Shown in pieces: positions 10,426 to 21,986 of a DNA stretch of 64,000 nucleotides. Made by a program: the position numbers and the translations under genes. Source of the DNA: Wyeomyia smithii (lineage: Eukaryota; Arthropoda; Insecta; Diptera; Culicidae); NCBI RefSeq assembly GCF_029784165.1, contig NC_073695.1, positions 138,722,285-138,786,284 of the forward strand. Direction: 5' to 3'. The notes under the pieces were generated by a model. It was not told where the DNA came from, made no database searches, and was given only the letters and a program-made list of their open reading frames with translations. Position 1 is the stretch's first letter; each line of letters starts with the position of its first letter.

Positions 10426-12540
10426 TCAAGGCGATCGCCGTTTTTTATTGCTGTGGTCATTTCGCTTGGAATTTCGAGGTCCTCTCCACATATTTTGGAG
10501 CTTTTGACCTAGTCCAGTCGAAACATGTTTTACTAACACAAGATCTCCCCACATAGGTTTAAAGTCGTTAGAAGTCTTGTCGTAGATTAGCTTGCGACCT
10601 TCTTTACTTTTGATTAAATTGGCTTTCGCATTCGTATGTAGGTCATAGAAGATCTTTTCCATTTCTTCAGCATACGTTTTGTAGTTAATGTCATCTAGGT
10701 TTTTTCGTCTGTATATGGAGGTCGGTATGCGTGCCGCACGTCCATATAATAGGTGGAATGGAGTATGGCCCGTGGATGAGTTCACGGTAGTGTTATACTC
10801 GAACATAAACAATGGGAGAAATTGATCCCATGTGTTAGGCTTTCCGCCGACAAACTGTCTTAAATATGTTTTCAGTTCGCGATTTGATCTTTCTACCAAA
10901 TTAGCCTGTGGGTGGTACGGACTAGTTGTAATCTTTTTAATTTTCAAAATTTTGCACACATCTTTCATCAACGCGCTTACAAAATTTGTGCCGTTGTCTG
11001 TAACTAGTTCTAACGGCGCACCAAATTTACATATATAATTTTTGACTAAAGTTTCCGCTACTGTATAGCTCTCTTGATTTTGCATTGGTGCAACAACTAA
11101 GTATCTAGTCAAGTCATCTTGCATGACTAGACCATATCGATTTCCATTATCGGATTCGGGTAACACCACGATATCCATATATAATTTTTCAAATGGCTCT
11201 GACGCAGTCGTAGTGATCTGCATCGGAATCTTGTTTGCTCTGCAAATTTCATTCTTTTGGCAGGAGTCGCACTGCCGGACATAATTTTCAATATCGCGCC
11301 TCATATTAGGCCAAGTAAATAATGTGCCGATTCTTTGGCGCATACGACGTGCTTCAACATGTCCTCCAAAAGGTGCGTCGTGAAATTCTGTCAAAATCGT
11401 TTCTACCTGATCAGGCGCTACTAGTGTACGCACGCTATCAGCATTGTATAAAATAACTTGCTTCTCTAGCTTACTTGCTAGAAATTGAATCATTTGGAGA
11501 ATCTCTTGCTGTTTGATTTTTCTAAATAAAATTAAATGAATGACCCCGGCAGCTTTCACGGCCGTGGGGCTTTTGTTGAAACTTTCCAAAAACTGTGAAA
11601 AGAATTTTCGGCAGTCGATTAATGAATTTCCGCTACCGTCTAAAATGAAACCGCCTACATTCTTATCTTTCAAATTCAGTATCCCATCTTCTACATATTC
11701 TATCAGTCCATGTGACAGCTGGTACAGTGTCTTAAGTTCCCTGTATGCTGTCCGACTGTTTAAAATGACGATACGAGCTTCGATATTTCTCTCGTCCAAT
11801 ATTCTTTTCGAGACTTCCACTGTCTCGCTTGGTATCAGGTCATTTGATAATGCCTGTGAAAAATCCTCATATAAAATGTCAACGAGCCGTTGCTCATCCT
11901 CATCCTCTACGACATCTGCAATGTCTATGGCACTCAAATCTTTGATTGTGCCATTTAAATCATCTAATGTGGTTTTTTGCTGTTCTAATAGGCGCTTCTG
12001 TTGACGCGTAATCATAGCTATTTGCCGCCGGGGTGCACTTTCTTGCCCCTGGCATGTCCCGTCAGACAGTCTTGATAAAAAATCCGCGACTATATTCTCG
12101 CTTCCTTGTTTGTACCTGATGCTGCATTCCAAACCTTGCAGCTCCAATCTCAGTCTTGTTAGCGTTGGAGACGTCTCTTTAAGCCTCCAAATCGCTATAA
12201 GTGGTCGATGATCCGTGTAAACGATAAACTTTTGACCAAAAATGTAGTGTCTGAAATATTCTACGGCCCATACAATTGCCAGTAGTTCCTTTTCTATAAT
12301 ATGATACCTTGTTTCTGCACCTACAAGTGCCCCACTCGCGAATGAGATTGGCCGGTGCATGGATTTTTCATTCGACAAGACGGCACCAATAGCATAATTG
12401 CTAGCGTCCGTCGTAATAACAAAAGTGTCCTTATAATCTGGCCGGACTAAAACAGGCTCTGTTATCAGTGCGTTTCTTATGAACTCGAACGCTTCCTGAC
12501 ATTTCTTTCCCCACACAAATTTAGCGTCGTTCTTCAACAA
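10426..12540 (-). CDS. Gypsy pol, RNase H and integrase part
   Basis: A 704-codon frame. RNase H comes first (TDASNYAIGAVLS near residue 45, EKELLAIVWA, YTDHRPL), followed by a variable linker. The integrase has a zinc-binding region ending CDSCQ near 420 and the catalytic residues D in MDIVV near 455, D in TDNGTNF near 514 and E in VERSNRE near 549. The D-35-E spacing is canonical and complete. The frame is separated from the upstream PR-RT frame only by a single-base shift in an A-rich run near 12550, so the two were one pol polyprotein. The integrase looks functional in sequence, unlike the RT. Confidence 0.9.
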   Translation of the reverse strand: MLKNDAKFVWGKKCQEAFEFIRNALITEPVLVRPDYKDTFVITTDASNYAIGAVLSNEKSMHRPISFASGALVGAETRYHIIEKELLAIVWAVEYFRHYIFGQKFIVYTDHRPLIAIWRLKETSPTLTRLRLELQGLECSIRYKQGSENIVADFLSRLSDGTCQGQESAPRRQIAMITRQQKRLLEQQKTTLDDLNGTIKDLSAIDIADVVEDEDEQRLVDILYEDFSQALSNDLIPSETVEVSKRILDERNIEARIVILNSRTAYRELKTLYQLSHGLIEYVEDGILNLKDKNVGGFILDGSGNSLIDCRKFFSQFLESFNKSPTAVKAAGVIHLILFRKIKQQEILQMIQFLASKLEKQVILYNADSVRTLVAPDQVETILTEFHDAPFGGHVEARRMRQRIGTLFTWPNMRRDIENYVRQCDSCQKNEICRANKIPMQITTTASEPFEKLYMDIVVLPESDNGNRYGLVMQDDLTRYLVVAPMQNQESYTVAETLVKNYICKFGAPLELVTDNGTNFVSALMKDVCKILKIKKITTSPYHPQANLVERSNRELKTYLRQFVGGKPNTWDQFLPLFMFEYNTTVNSSTGHTPFHLLYGRAARIPTSIYRRKNLDDINYKTYAEEMEKIFYDLHTNAKANLIKSKEGRKLIYDKTSNDFKPMWGDLVLVKHVSTGLGQKLQNMWRGPRNSKRNDHSNKKRRSP

Positions 12541-12541
12541 A

Positions 12542-14038
12542 TCATTGAGCGGTTTTCCTTTTTTCCGCGATGTTAGGGATAAATTTCCCGTAAAAGTTTA
12601 CTGTGCCCAAGAACGATCTTATACCTTTTACGTTAGTGGGCGGCTTAAGGCTCTGTATGGCCTGTATATTTGCATTTGTGGGCTTAATGCCGTTTTCACT
12701 AATGACATGACCCAAATATTCTATTTCTCTCTTTAGAAATTGGCATTTCGATGGTTCAATTTTCAAATTATGTTTACGCAATGCTTGCAGTATCTTACGC
12801 AGATTAACATTGTGATCGGCGATTGTGTCGCAAAAAACTATAATATCACCGAGGTAGACAAATGCTTTTACATCCCCGATCTCAAACAAAACAGTATTCA
12901 TTAGCTTTTGAAAAGTTGAAGGACTGTTCTTCAACCCCATTGGCATTCGCGTAAATTCAAAATGGCCTTTTGGCGTAGAAAAAGCCGTTTTTGTCGCATC
13001 ACGGCGGTCTATTGGGACTTGATAAAAGCCCGATTTTAAATCGATGGAAGAAAAATATTTCGTTTTCCCCACATTATCCAATATCTCGTTGATAAGCGGT
13101 ATCGGATATACAAAAGGTTTAGTCACCTCATTCAAAGCTCTGAAATCAACCACGATGCGATACTTTTTGTTGCCGTCGGCATCTGGTTTCTTTGGTACGC
13201 ATAGTACCGGTGCGTTCCAAGGACTTGTGCTAGGTTTTATTATACCTTGCGCCTTCATTTCTTCGATTTCTTTATTTATGTGCCTTTTCGTAGCTTCAGG
13301 AAATCGGTATTGCCGCTTATTAATTGGAATCTCAGATGAAGTTTCAATCCTATGTGTCGCGGCGTCAGTAATAGTTAGCCTGTCGCCCTCAAAAAAGAAA
13401 ACATCTGCATAATTTTCCACAATTGTTTTGATTGTTTTGAATTCTGTGTCTGACAAATGTGCTAAGTCTAACACTTGTCGTAATTTTCTGATACGTCCCA
13501 TTCCCCGTGGCTCCGGTTTTAGCTTGTGTTCCAATAAGTCACAATCAAGCCTTGAATCTAGATTTACTTCAGGCATGGATATTTCATCAATTTTTACTGA
13601 CTCAATACTAGGCAGCTCCTTGGGGGCACTCCATGGGCTCAAATCATCAGGACCTCTATTCCCGTGCTTCTTGAATACTATATAGTCGAAATTATTTCCT
13701 ATCTGAAGCGTATGCTTCTTTAAAAATTCCGCCCCGATTATTCCGTCGTGCGGCAAGTTTTCTAATATATGAAATTGTGTCGGGATCAAAAAGTCTCCGA
13801 CTATTAAATCCAACATAACTGTTCCTAAGGTATGCACAACTCGTTGTCCGATACCTCCAAAAGTGGTAATATTTTGCGTATTAACCGGTGCATTCAAATG
13901 ATTTATAATACGCGCATTTATCATATTCACACATGCTCCTGTGTCTAAAATAAGGTTTAACGTAAACCGAACATTCTGTCGAGCCAGTAGTGTAATCATT
14001 AAATAACCACTGACATCGTAACAGATTCGCTTAGCCAC
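12542..14038 (-). pseudogene. Gypsy pol, protease and reverse transcriptase part
   Basis: A 498-codon frame starting just inside the CR1 insertion. An aspartic protease with LDTGA is near residue 31, followed by FHILENLPHDGIIGAEFL. RT motifs include KYRIVVDFRALNE, FSSIDLKSGFYQVPID, FTRMPMGLKNSPSTFQ and FVYLGDIIVF near 392. The last is normally YLDD; here the first aspartate is glycine, which should abolish polymerisation. The frame ends early (AEKRKTAQ, stop at 12542) because of a one-base shift in AAAAAAGGAAAA; the reading continues in the next frame at 12540. Belongs to the chromovirus-unrelated gypsy lineages of insects; the lineage is not resolved. Confidence 0.88.
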
Positions 14039-14091
14039 ACAGACACTGTTGTCTCTTATGTGATTACACGCGGTCTCCCAATCGGAAATTT

Positions 14092-16290
14092 CTATTTATT
14101 TATTTATTTCGTCAATCATATATGTAGACTGGTTACATTAATTTCTAAACTATACACGAACATAAACAAATTAATTTTGTTTCCTCATCCTCAAGGACTT
14201 GAAATACTGTTTCAGTTTATACCGGGACATCGTAAAGTCAATGGCTTCGCAGTGTTGATTATAAGAATTCATCATACTATTTATAGGTCCATTTTTTGCG
14301 TATTCCGTACGATGATTTTAATTTTATTCAATAATTTATCTGACAATATGTAGTCTTAATAAATAAAAAAATAGTGTCAAGTTTACAAAATATTCGAATT
14401 TTTCAACTTATTCACAAACTTACGGGATGGTTCGCCAAACTCAAACAAATCTTCTACGCTTGCGAAGTCCTGATTGCAGCGGTTATAGGCTCGTTAAGTC
14501 CAAACGACGTCCGATGGAATGCGGTTTGTAGTAGGCCAGTTGAACGTAAGGAACGTTGAGAAGCACGGAAGTTTAGCTGGAACAAGAGCGTTGGCGAATC
14601 TATTTCGCCATTCAATATTTTGGCAACAGATGCAGCTTGCTGGATTTTGCGACGACGTGATGGTTAAGAGCAAATAAACTACGGTGTCGAAGTTGTCGAA
14701 TGGGTGCATAAAAGTTCAATTTAGAAAGTAGTACTGCTGAGTCAACGTTCTGCGAAACGATATCGTTTACAAATGAAGCCATCGCGTACTCTCGCCGTTC
14801 TTTTAATGTTTGAATGTCAATCAACATGCAGCGTGCTTCATATGACGGAAGACGATGTGCGGTCCAACCTAGCTTACGAAGAGCATATAGTAGAAATTGC
14901 TTTTGTACTGATTCTATTCTTTCTTCATGTACGCCAGGACGAGAAGACCACACAATGCTACAGTATTCCAGTATTGACCTCACATAGGCAATATACAAAG
15001 TTTTGATAGTGTACGGGTCTTGAAAATTGTAGCGGAAGCGTTTGATAAACCCTAACATGTTGTTTGCCTTGTGTATGATAGTATTATAGTGGTCGATGAA
15101 ATTAAGTTTAGAATCTATTCCTAAATCCCTAACTTTATCACATTTCTTCACATTCTGATCCCCTAATGCAATTACAATTTTGGGCGTTGTTAATTTTCTG
15201 CTAAAGGATATTACATTGCATTTTTTTACATTTACTTCAAGTAGGCTTTTCTTACACCAGATGTCAAATGTGTGGATTTCATTCTGAAATACATTGATGT
15301 CTTCTTGATTTTTTGTTTCCAAAAACAGCTTCATGTCGTCGGCATATATTAGAACTTTAATATTTTTGAGGATGAAGGAAATGTCGTTTACGTACAAAAT
15401 AAAAAGAAGTGGTCCTAAGTGGGAGCCTTGGGGAACACCTGAAGTAACTTGAATGGGATTTGACATTTTTCCATTAAATTTTATTATTTGTTGCCTGTTT
15501 GTTAAATATGATTCAAGCCACTTCAGGAGACCAGACTCAATTCCATTTTTTTGCAGTTTAAAAAGTAGTATTGGTATGTCAATACGATCAAATGCTTTGC
15601 TAAAGTCTGTATAAAGAGCTTCAACATGGTTCCCAATATCCATTGCATTCAATGAGTAATCTACGAATTCAAGTAAATTTGTGGATGTAGAGCGGCCTTT
15701 GAAGAAGCCGTGTTGTTTGTCAGTTATTCGATTTTTGACTTGAGCAAATATCTTTTCGTTGACAATTGCCTCAAAGAGTTTAGGAATGCAAGAGATAATA
15801 GCGATTCCACGATAATTACGTATGTCAGATTTACGCCCAGATTTGAAAATAGGCACTAAAAATGAGCTTTTCCATATATTTGGGAAGACTCCAGTTTCCA
15901 ACGACATATTGAACAGCCAGAACAAAGGAGATGTAAGTTCCTTCGAAAGATTTTTCATGAGTGCTGGAGGTATTCCGTCAGGTCCAGGTCCTTTGGAAGG
16001 GTTTAAATTTCTCAGACCCTGCAAAACATCCTGTACCTGAAGTTGGTTGACACCAACGTTTCTTGGATATTCTGGATAAAATGCAAAATAATCGCGGTCG
16101 CGATTTTCTTCGGAAAATGTGGTATAGATTTCCTGGAAAAATTTTGCAAAGAGATTGCAATTTTTCTCCGAATTATCACCAACATGTTCATCGAGTTGCA
16201 TGTTGCTGGGTTTCATCGGTACATCTCCGCCAGTCAACATTCTCGCATATTTCTGCCAAATCATCATTGAAATACTCCCGCACAACAGGA
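14092..16290 (-). mobile_element. CR1/Q-like non-LTR copy inserted in the gypsy element
   Basis: A 5'-truncated minus-strand non-LTR copy lying between gypsy gag and pol. The 3' end is a short (AAATA)n-type tail (plus-strand TATTTATTTATTTATTT at about 14092-14108), typical of CR1-group elements, which lack poly(A). The 5' edge is near 16286-16320, where gag sequence gives way to RT-linker sequence. No clear target duplication was found. Confidence 0.8.
14612..16285 (-). CDS. CR1/Q-like reverse transcriptase, nearly intact
   Basis: A 557-codon frame. The linker to the lost endonuclease (NCNLFAKFFQEIYT) is followed by RT motifs GPDGIPPALMKNL, RNYRGIAIIS, KQHGFFKGRSTSTNLLEF, ALYTDFSKAFDRID, SGVPQGSHLGPLLF and LIYADDMKLFL, so YADD is intact. 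The C-terminal block LNFYAPIRQLRHRS is typical of CR1/Q elements. The endonuclease is missing through 5' truncation, so the copy cannot move by itself. The absence of stops suggests it arrived late, after the gypsy insertion. Confidence 0.88.
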   Translation of the reverse strand: MCGSISMMIWQKYARMLTGGDVPMKPSNMQLDEHVGDNSEKNCNLFAKFFQEIYTTFSEENRDRDYFAFYPEYPRNVGVNQLQVQDVLQGLRNLNPSKGPGPDGIPPALMKNLSKELTSPLFWLFNMSLETGVFPNIWKSSFLVPIFKSGRKSDIRNYRGIAIISCIPKLFEAIVNEKIFAQVKNRITDKQHGFFKGRSTSTNLLEFVDYSLNAMDIGNHVEALYTDFSKAFDRIDIPILLFKLQKNGIESGLLKWLESYLTNRQQIIKFNGKMSNPIQVTSGVPQGSHLGPLLFILYVNDISFILKNIKVLIYADDMKLFLETKNQEDINVFQNEIHTFDIWCKKSLLEVNVKKCNVISFSRKLTTPKIVIALGDQNVKKCDKVRDLGIDSKLNFIDHYNTIIHKANNMLGFIKRFRYNFQDPYTIKTLYIAYVRSILEYCSIVWSSRPGVHEERIESVQKQFLLYALRKLGWTAHRLPSYEARCMLIDIQTLKERREYAMASFVNDIVSQNVDSAVLLSKLNFYAPIRQLRHRSLFALNHHVVAKSSKLHLLPKY

Positions 16291-16319
16291 TCCATGGTAC
16301 TCTCTTTTTTGGCAGTTGG

Positions 16320-17225
16320 TACTTCTTTTGTCAATTCTGTTTACATTTAATATTCTCTGAGGCCTCCGTTCATACGAGTTCCTGTACCACCTATGAATTG
16401 GTCCGTTTTGACCACAATTAAATTGCCAACTCCTGGCGTAGTTCCCTCGGCTCCGCCGATGTGCATATCCCGTGCAAAGGCTGTCCTTAAATCGATTGTC
16501 ATAGTCGTGTCCTCTATTATTATAATTGCTATACCTGCGATTGATATTCTTACTTCTTCTAAAACGCCTGTTATTACAACCGGCTCCTGTGTAATTAATT
16601 GTAAAAATATTTCTGTGTTGATTATGCTGTCCAAGCGCAGCACGTTGTTTTCGATCCATTCTAAGCCCCGTATACGATTTTCTATTTCAGAAATGTGATT
16701 ACCCTCATGGTAGTAATCTTCTAAGCTTTCTAGCAGCTCTTCAAACTTCAATGCTCGTTTGCCTCGAGCAGCTTCTTTCAACCGTGTGTCACACAGGCCC
16801 GCTATAAAATGTAATCGGAGACTCACTATCATTCATGACTTCGCAGGAGTGTTTTCGTAGGAGTCTATTTGCTCTTTTAATTTTAATATTCTTTTTCGGT
16901 AATCAGGGAAGGTTTCATTCACTTCCTGTTTTAACGTCTCTATTTGATTTATAACCGCTCCAATATAAATTTTATCATCAAATTCTTTGATCAAATTTTG
17001 CTTGACCTGTGGCCATGCGTTCGCTTTGATTCGATGTATTGCGGCAGCTGCTCTGCCTTTAAACTTTAATAAAACAATGTAAACCAGTGGAGCATGAGAT
17101 ACTCCTTCCGGTATTTCCTGAGCAAAGTGCTCAATATGATAAAGGAACGCTGCTAGTTCGTTTACCGAGCCTCTAAATTCCGGGATGCACTGCATGGCAT
17201 CCTCTTTCGGAAACATGTACTCCAT
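16320..17225 (-). pseudogene. Gypsy gag, frameshifted
   Basis: Two abutting frames, 16833-17225 (130 codons, ATG start) and 16347-16832, carry a gag-like capsid region. Its blocks include IPEFRGSVNELAAFLYHIEH, PLVYIVLLKFKGRAAAAI and FIAGLCDTRLKEAARGKRAL. The first frame ends at a TGA next to 16833 and the second resumes directly, so a small indel breaks gag. An Arg/Asn-rich tail with NCGQNG around 16400 may be the remnant of a nucleocapsid. The 3' end is cut by the CR1 insertion near 16290-16320. Confidence 0.75.
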
Positions 17226-19829
17226 TGTTTCCAGATATTCTATTTCTCCGGAAAATATTTTTTTTTAAATAAATGTGTAAAAAAAACTCCAAAGTCAGTT
17301 GTCCTTTGTTTTTAATTAAATTTAAAATTATCTGTCTTTGAAATATCTGTATCTCTTCTCTTTTTTTAACCTTGCAATATATATAAACTTATAAAGTTAG
17401 TTGTCGTTGTTGTACTTTTGACGACAATGAAAATAGCCTATTTTTTGTTTATTCCTTTTTCTAAGTACCACGATCGACTCTGTTAACCAGAGGTGATATC
17501 GTAGCGTGACAGACTTCACTTTCACAGTCGCGCTATGAATAAATTGGGACGCCAAGGTACGAACCATTTGGCCGTCGGTTATACTATATCATATGTCTAC
17601 TTTGTAAATCAGTAAAAAAAGTTATAAGAATATATGCACAACTGACAAAAATGCACGCCTAAAAGCTTACTCGCAAACTATAAATTTCTCCCGTGCAAGA
17701 ATAATTTCCCGATGCAATTCGAATCTTGTTGTTAGATCCCAAGAAATCATGTTCTTTTTTATTAATCCTTTATAAGAAACCATAAAAAAAAACAAACAGT
17801 ACGTATACTAATTTTCACTTCATATCTCAGAAATGCTACCGATTATTTTAATTCGATTTAATTGTTTGATTATTTAATTGAAAATTTAAAGTTTGGTTTA
17901 ATTGGACCCCATTCAACTTCGCTCAGTTTTATATAAACTAAATTGCTTATGTCGCATAGGCGCTTTACGCTGATAATTTAATCTATTTCAACAACAATAG
18001 CATTTCTCTGCTATCTGTCTAAAATGAACACCGCGTGCTACCGCACTGGTTGGCCGCTATGTTGATTTCTGCTTATGATAGCAGAACGAAAATTGTAGAG
18101 CGTAGAAGAAATCCACAACTTCTTATCGTGACTGTCGTAGTTACGTGAAAATTTGACACCTGATCGTGTCTGAGTACTTGATTTCTCACTCAATAATGCC
18201 GTCGGTGTGCCGAGCAGTTTGTGCTGGCAATTTTACCTCTCGTGCTGCCGCGATGCTATACGATTAAACTTACCATCATCTATCATACCATCTATATCAG
18301 CTAGACGGCAAAGAATAGCCCTAGACGCATACTTACTGTATCTTTTCTTTTTGAAAATAATTTTTTTTCTAGAATGTATGCAATTTCTGACGATCAAGAA
18401 TCTGCGATTCTGGAAATAAATGATCATCATCATTTTTTTGATATCATTGATTTGTAGAAAGAATAGAAAGAAACATGATTTACTACTTCTTACACGTAAT
18501 AAAAAAATCAATATTGATCAATGTTTTATCCAAACAAAAGCGTTACAAACATTTTTATAAATTGTATCTAAATATTTAAAATCTGTAAACTTTTTCACAT
18601 TGATATTTTTTTCTTTCATATATTTTAAACAAAATTTGTAACACTCTAACCAATTCTGATCTTTTTCTGCCAAAAATCTTACCAAATAACTCGAAATAAT
18701 CAGTAAGTAATTCTGATAGAAACTTCGATATTTCAACCTTTAACAAGACCTAGTTTTTTAACAAGTTGATGCAAAAAAAAACTTCTTAACAACATACCCT
18801 GAACCTGAAAAAAATTCAAATTTATTTTTCTAATTTATCTTTTTTGGATTTATGTTAGTTTCGCGCCTAACTGTGATATTTTAGCGCGTCGCTTACGGAT
18901 GGTTCGGGCTTGCCGCTGTGCTATTAGTACGGATTATAAGATTCGACACTAACTGCAAGCGGTGTCGTTTTATTTGAATAAATGCTGTATAATATAATGT
19001 CAATAAAGGGTTAGTACTAAATACAAGCAATTAGTTTTTTAAATGCAAGCTGCTATATGTAATTGGCTGAACAATCATGAAAAAATGAAAACTGCCGAAA
19101 AATCAATAATTGTTATTATTGTTTCGACTATTCCTCCGCTGTTGGCCAACCGCTGTTAGCAAACCAAAGACCAAGAAAAATTGAATCTGCAGTGCGGTTT
19201 AAATAAAATTATTTAATATTAGTGTTTCAAATGTTTCATAAATAATCTGTAACTCATGAAAAACATTCATGGCCGTACAACGTTACAACAGCTGACCCTG
19301 CATAAACGTAGGTACACTTGCACTTCTCGTACGGCGGGTATTTTGTTTGTTTAGTTTATTCACCGCTACCCTTGGTGAAAAATAACACCTTCGCTCGCGA
19401 AGGAATAATTCTACGAAATACGACGAAAAAAAACACTCGTCGGAATGTTCGCGCGTAAGATTTCTCTAACATGCCACGGACAAGAAGACTGCTAGTGATA
19501 ATTTAAAGCAAAGCAAAAGCAAAACGTTTAAAGTACTCACCAAATCACCATCATCATCTTATCGTTGTTGCTTAAAAAAACCTTTTTCACACCTGTATTT
19601 TGAAAATTTCACTTGCACTCTTAACAAGGCTGTCGTTTGGCAAAAAATGTTGCTCTAATGGTTGTAAGTACGTGTTTTAAGTTTGATCTTTGATCTTTCA
19701 CCTGTATTTTATAACACCGCACTGATTAACTCACTAATTTATACTGATATTCTCACTATTTACTGAAAAAAAACTTAATTTGCTTTTAAAAAAGTGGTTT
19801 TTCTACACCCCACTTCTGACACCATAAAA
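17226..19829 (-). other. 2.6 kb leader of the gypsy element
   Basis: AT-rich sequence between the gag ATG (17225) and the LTR, with no convincing frame. The primer-binding site is at its LTR end. Leaders of gypsy elements are usually a few hundred bases, so an old unrecognised insertion here is possible. Confidence 0.55.
19806..19824 (-). other. tRNA primer-binding site of the gypsy element
   Basis: Five bases after the LTR the minus strand reads TGGTGTCAGAAGTGGGGTG. TGG pairs with the tRNA 3' CCA. The pattern resembles tRNA-Leu-primed insect gypsy elements; the tRNA identity is from memory. Confidence 0.75.
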
Positions 19830-20469
19830 TGCGGAGCCTACCCGTGCAGACTTCGCCAGGACCTGTGATGAATCGAAATAAAACATCAGAGTCCTGTACG
19901 CATGGTCATTCGACCATGCGGAACGCTTGATGAAACAAGATTGAATTTATTAAAATAACTCAACTTAATTCTACCCTACCAGAAGAGCCGGAGAGAAACA
20001 ATTCTCTTGTCCGATTCTTCGTCCTGTCCTCGTCTAATCCTCTCAATTTTAATTACTTAGTTATACATTTGTATCTTGCGTCTCGCTCAATTTACTCGCG
20101 GATAGGCGTCACTTACTCAATCGTAAATCGTTCGGTATTTATTATTATTATTTTAGGTTATTTGCCACGTGGCCGTCGTCGTTTCGTTCTCATCGGAAAC
20201 GGAGCGTCACATTTCGACTTCGAATGCTATAGAAAAATAATAAAGTATCGTTCTCCTGAAATAAGTAGAACTGCTGAGTGCTTTGAGAAATGCTTATTAA
20301 TCATACATGCGCGGCTATTATATCAGAACCTGCCTGTGAGAACGGAATGTCGCGATTTATTCCTAATTCAAGAAACATGCATGGACAAGAATATTCCTGT
20401 CCATGGGAATGTAATGCAAAAGTCACTGAGAATCAAAAATGTTTCCTAATTTCTTGGAAGTCCTGTTCA
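19830..20469 (-). repeat. Gypsy LTR (5' LTR on element strand)
   Basis: Direct copy of 5900-6542, followed by the CATT target duplication at 20470-20473. On the element strand it begins TGAACAG and ends CTCCGCA. Confidence 0.92.
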
Positions 20470-21262
20470 CATTTCTTCTCTACCAATCTGCGCGTTTATG
20501 TCCCCTATGACGATCTTGATGTCTCTACGCGAGCAGCTATCGTAGAGTTACTCCAGCTGTGCGTAGAACTCTTCTTTCTCTACATCGGGTCTTCCTTCGT
20601 GAGGGCAGTGCACATTGAGGATAGTGTAGTTGTAGAACCGGCCTTTTATTCTCAACAAACACAACCTGTCGCTGATCGCCTGCCACTTGATCACACGACT
20701 CTGCATCCTGCCCAGCACTATAAAGCCGGTACCCAGCTCATTGGCTGTACCGCCGCTCTGGTAGTACTGTGCTCTGCGGCCACAAATCCTCCGTACCTTC
20801 TCTCCTTTCCGGCAAAGCTCCTGGAGCGCAACGATGTCGAAGCTGCGGGGTTCTAGCTGATCCAGCAGAATCCGGTCGCCACCCGGGGCGTTCAGCGATC
20901 TACAGTTTCATGTACCGAGCTTCCAATTGTCGTCCTTATTTCGTCGCCTAAGTCGTTGCCAATTGTTCCGGTCCGTATTCAATTCTTGATTGTTCGTAGT
21001 ATTTTAATGTTTCGGCATGCTGCCTTACTAGGGCTGCGAATGCCTAGTCTCGCGACGGGGCTGCCGTCTTGGGTGTAGCTGGCGAGACGCCGCATTTCAT
21101 AATCCAGCCGTCCGCTCCGGATCAGACGCTGTTTGAGCCGCCCCTAACATGGGGAACAGACGCTCGGACAAGCTGCCCTCCTAGGAGAGCAGCTCCCCCT
21201 TCCCTGTCAGTAAACGACCAAGCTCCCACCGGTTCACCGATCTTCCCTTGGTTGCTCGTAGC
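20470..21262 (-). pseudogene. RTE retrotransposon, 5' region and endonuclease start
   Basis: The minus-strand translation gives the first part of an AP endonuclease: DIVALQE (catalytic Glu), TGFIVLG, YTILNVHCPHE and GDINAQIG. It then breaks off exactly at the gypsy insertion. The reading resumes at 5898, downstream of the left LTR, with MYKPVIGQHSLHT. One in-frame TAA interrupts it near 20550. Bases from about 20930 to 21262 look like the GC-richer RTE 5' leader. With 3482-5899 this makes an RTE element of about 3.2 kb before the gypsy insertion. Confidence 0.85.
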
Positions 21263-21949
21263 AGCAGGATTTGTAAAGAACTGTTCTCACAGGGAAAAAT
21301 ATTATTCATATGTCCCCACTGTAGAGAAAAATTGAACGGCCGATCGATAAACGCCTATGCAGCTGACGCACAAAACAGCCAATCTGTTCATTCGCATCAG
21401 CTGATTGATCTACCTTCTCAAGTTCAAAAATTGTGCGAAATAGTAGAGGGATTGAACAAAAAAGTTGAAATTATGTCACAGAAGCCGCTGAATTGTGATG
21501 GGTACGTTGAAACTCCCACTAATTTGCCAATCCCCGCTACTTTGTCCACCACACCTATATGTCCCACAAGAAACCCCAAACGGCGCCGTGCGGACCGTAT
21601 GCCAGTCGATATTGCTACCGAGAGTGGCACAAACACTGTCGATCTAAGTGATCTATCTGTGCCATCAGTTGCTTCTGTTGTGGTGAAAAAATGCTTTTGG
21701 CTCTACTTGTCTGGTTTAAATCCAAAAGTAACCGATAGTGATGTACAAAAAATTGTCTCACGCTGCTTTAATGCAACCGAACCTGTTGCTGTCGTTAGGC
21801 TCGTTCAAAGAGGTACTGATACATCAAATTATTCATACATCTCGTATAAAGTTGGATTGGATCCCGACGTAAAATCTACTGCTTTGGACCCTGCTTCTTG
21901 GCCGGCTGGATTACTATTCAGGGAATTCATCGACCGTCCAAAAAACTAG
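21262..21949 (+). pseudogene. CR1/Q ORF1 protein, N-terminally truncated
   Basis: The frame runs 21248-21949. It begins inside a zinc-finger-like segment (GKILFICPHC, a CxxC pair), then a coiled, polar middle (LPSQVQKLCEIVEGLNKKVE). The C-terminal domain has FWLYLSGLNPKVTDSDVQKI, YSYISYKVGL and WPAGLLFREF. The last pattern (SxKVGL ... WPxGxxxREF) is characteristic of ORF1 C-termini in CR1/Q/T1-type mosquito elements, which act as RNA-binding chaperones in the RNP. The start is missing, probably through 5' truncation. Confidence 0.7.
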
Positions 21950-21986
21950 AGCTTGAATACACGACCAGCCTACTACACCTTGTGCT

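Larger units (their letters stand above)
5900..20469 (-). mobile_element. Ty3/gypsy LTR retrotransposon, 14.6 kb, nested in RTE
   Basis: The element has paired direct LTRs with TG...CA ends (5900-6542 and 19830-20469), a CATT duplication, a primer-binding site, a polypurine tract, gag (16320-17225) and pol (10426-14038), all on the minus strand. It sits inside the endonuclease domain of an RTE element. It is much longer than usual (5-8 kb) because of a 2.2 kb CR1 insertion, a 2.6 kb leader and a 3.9 kb stretch after pol. I counted about 16 substitutions plus one 3-bp indel between the LTRs, so the insertion is not brand new. No env-like frame is visible. Confidence 0.9.

Noticed and set aside
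20290..20856. 188-codon plus frame
   Set aside because: Starts in the gypsy LTR and continues antisense to the RTE endonuclease.
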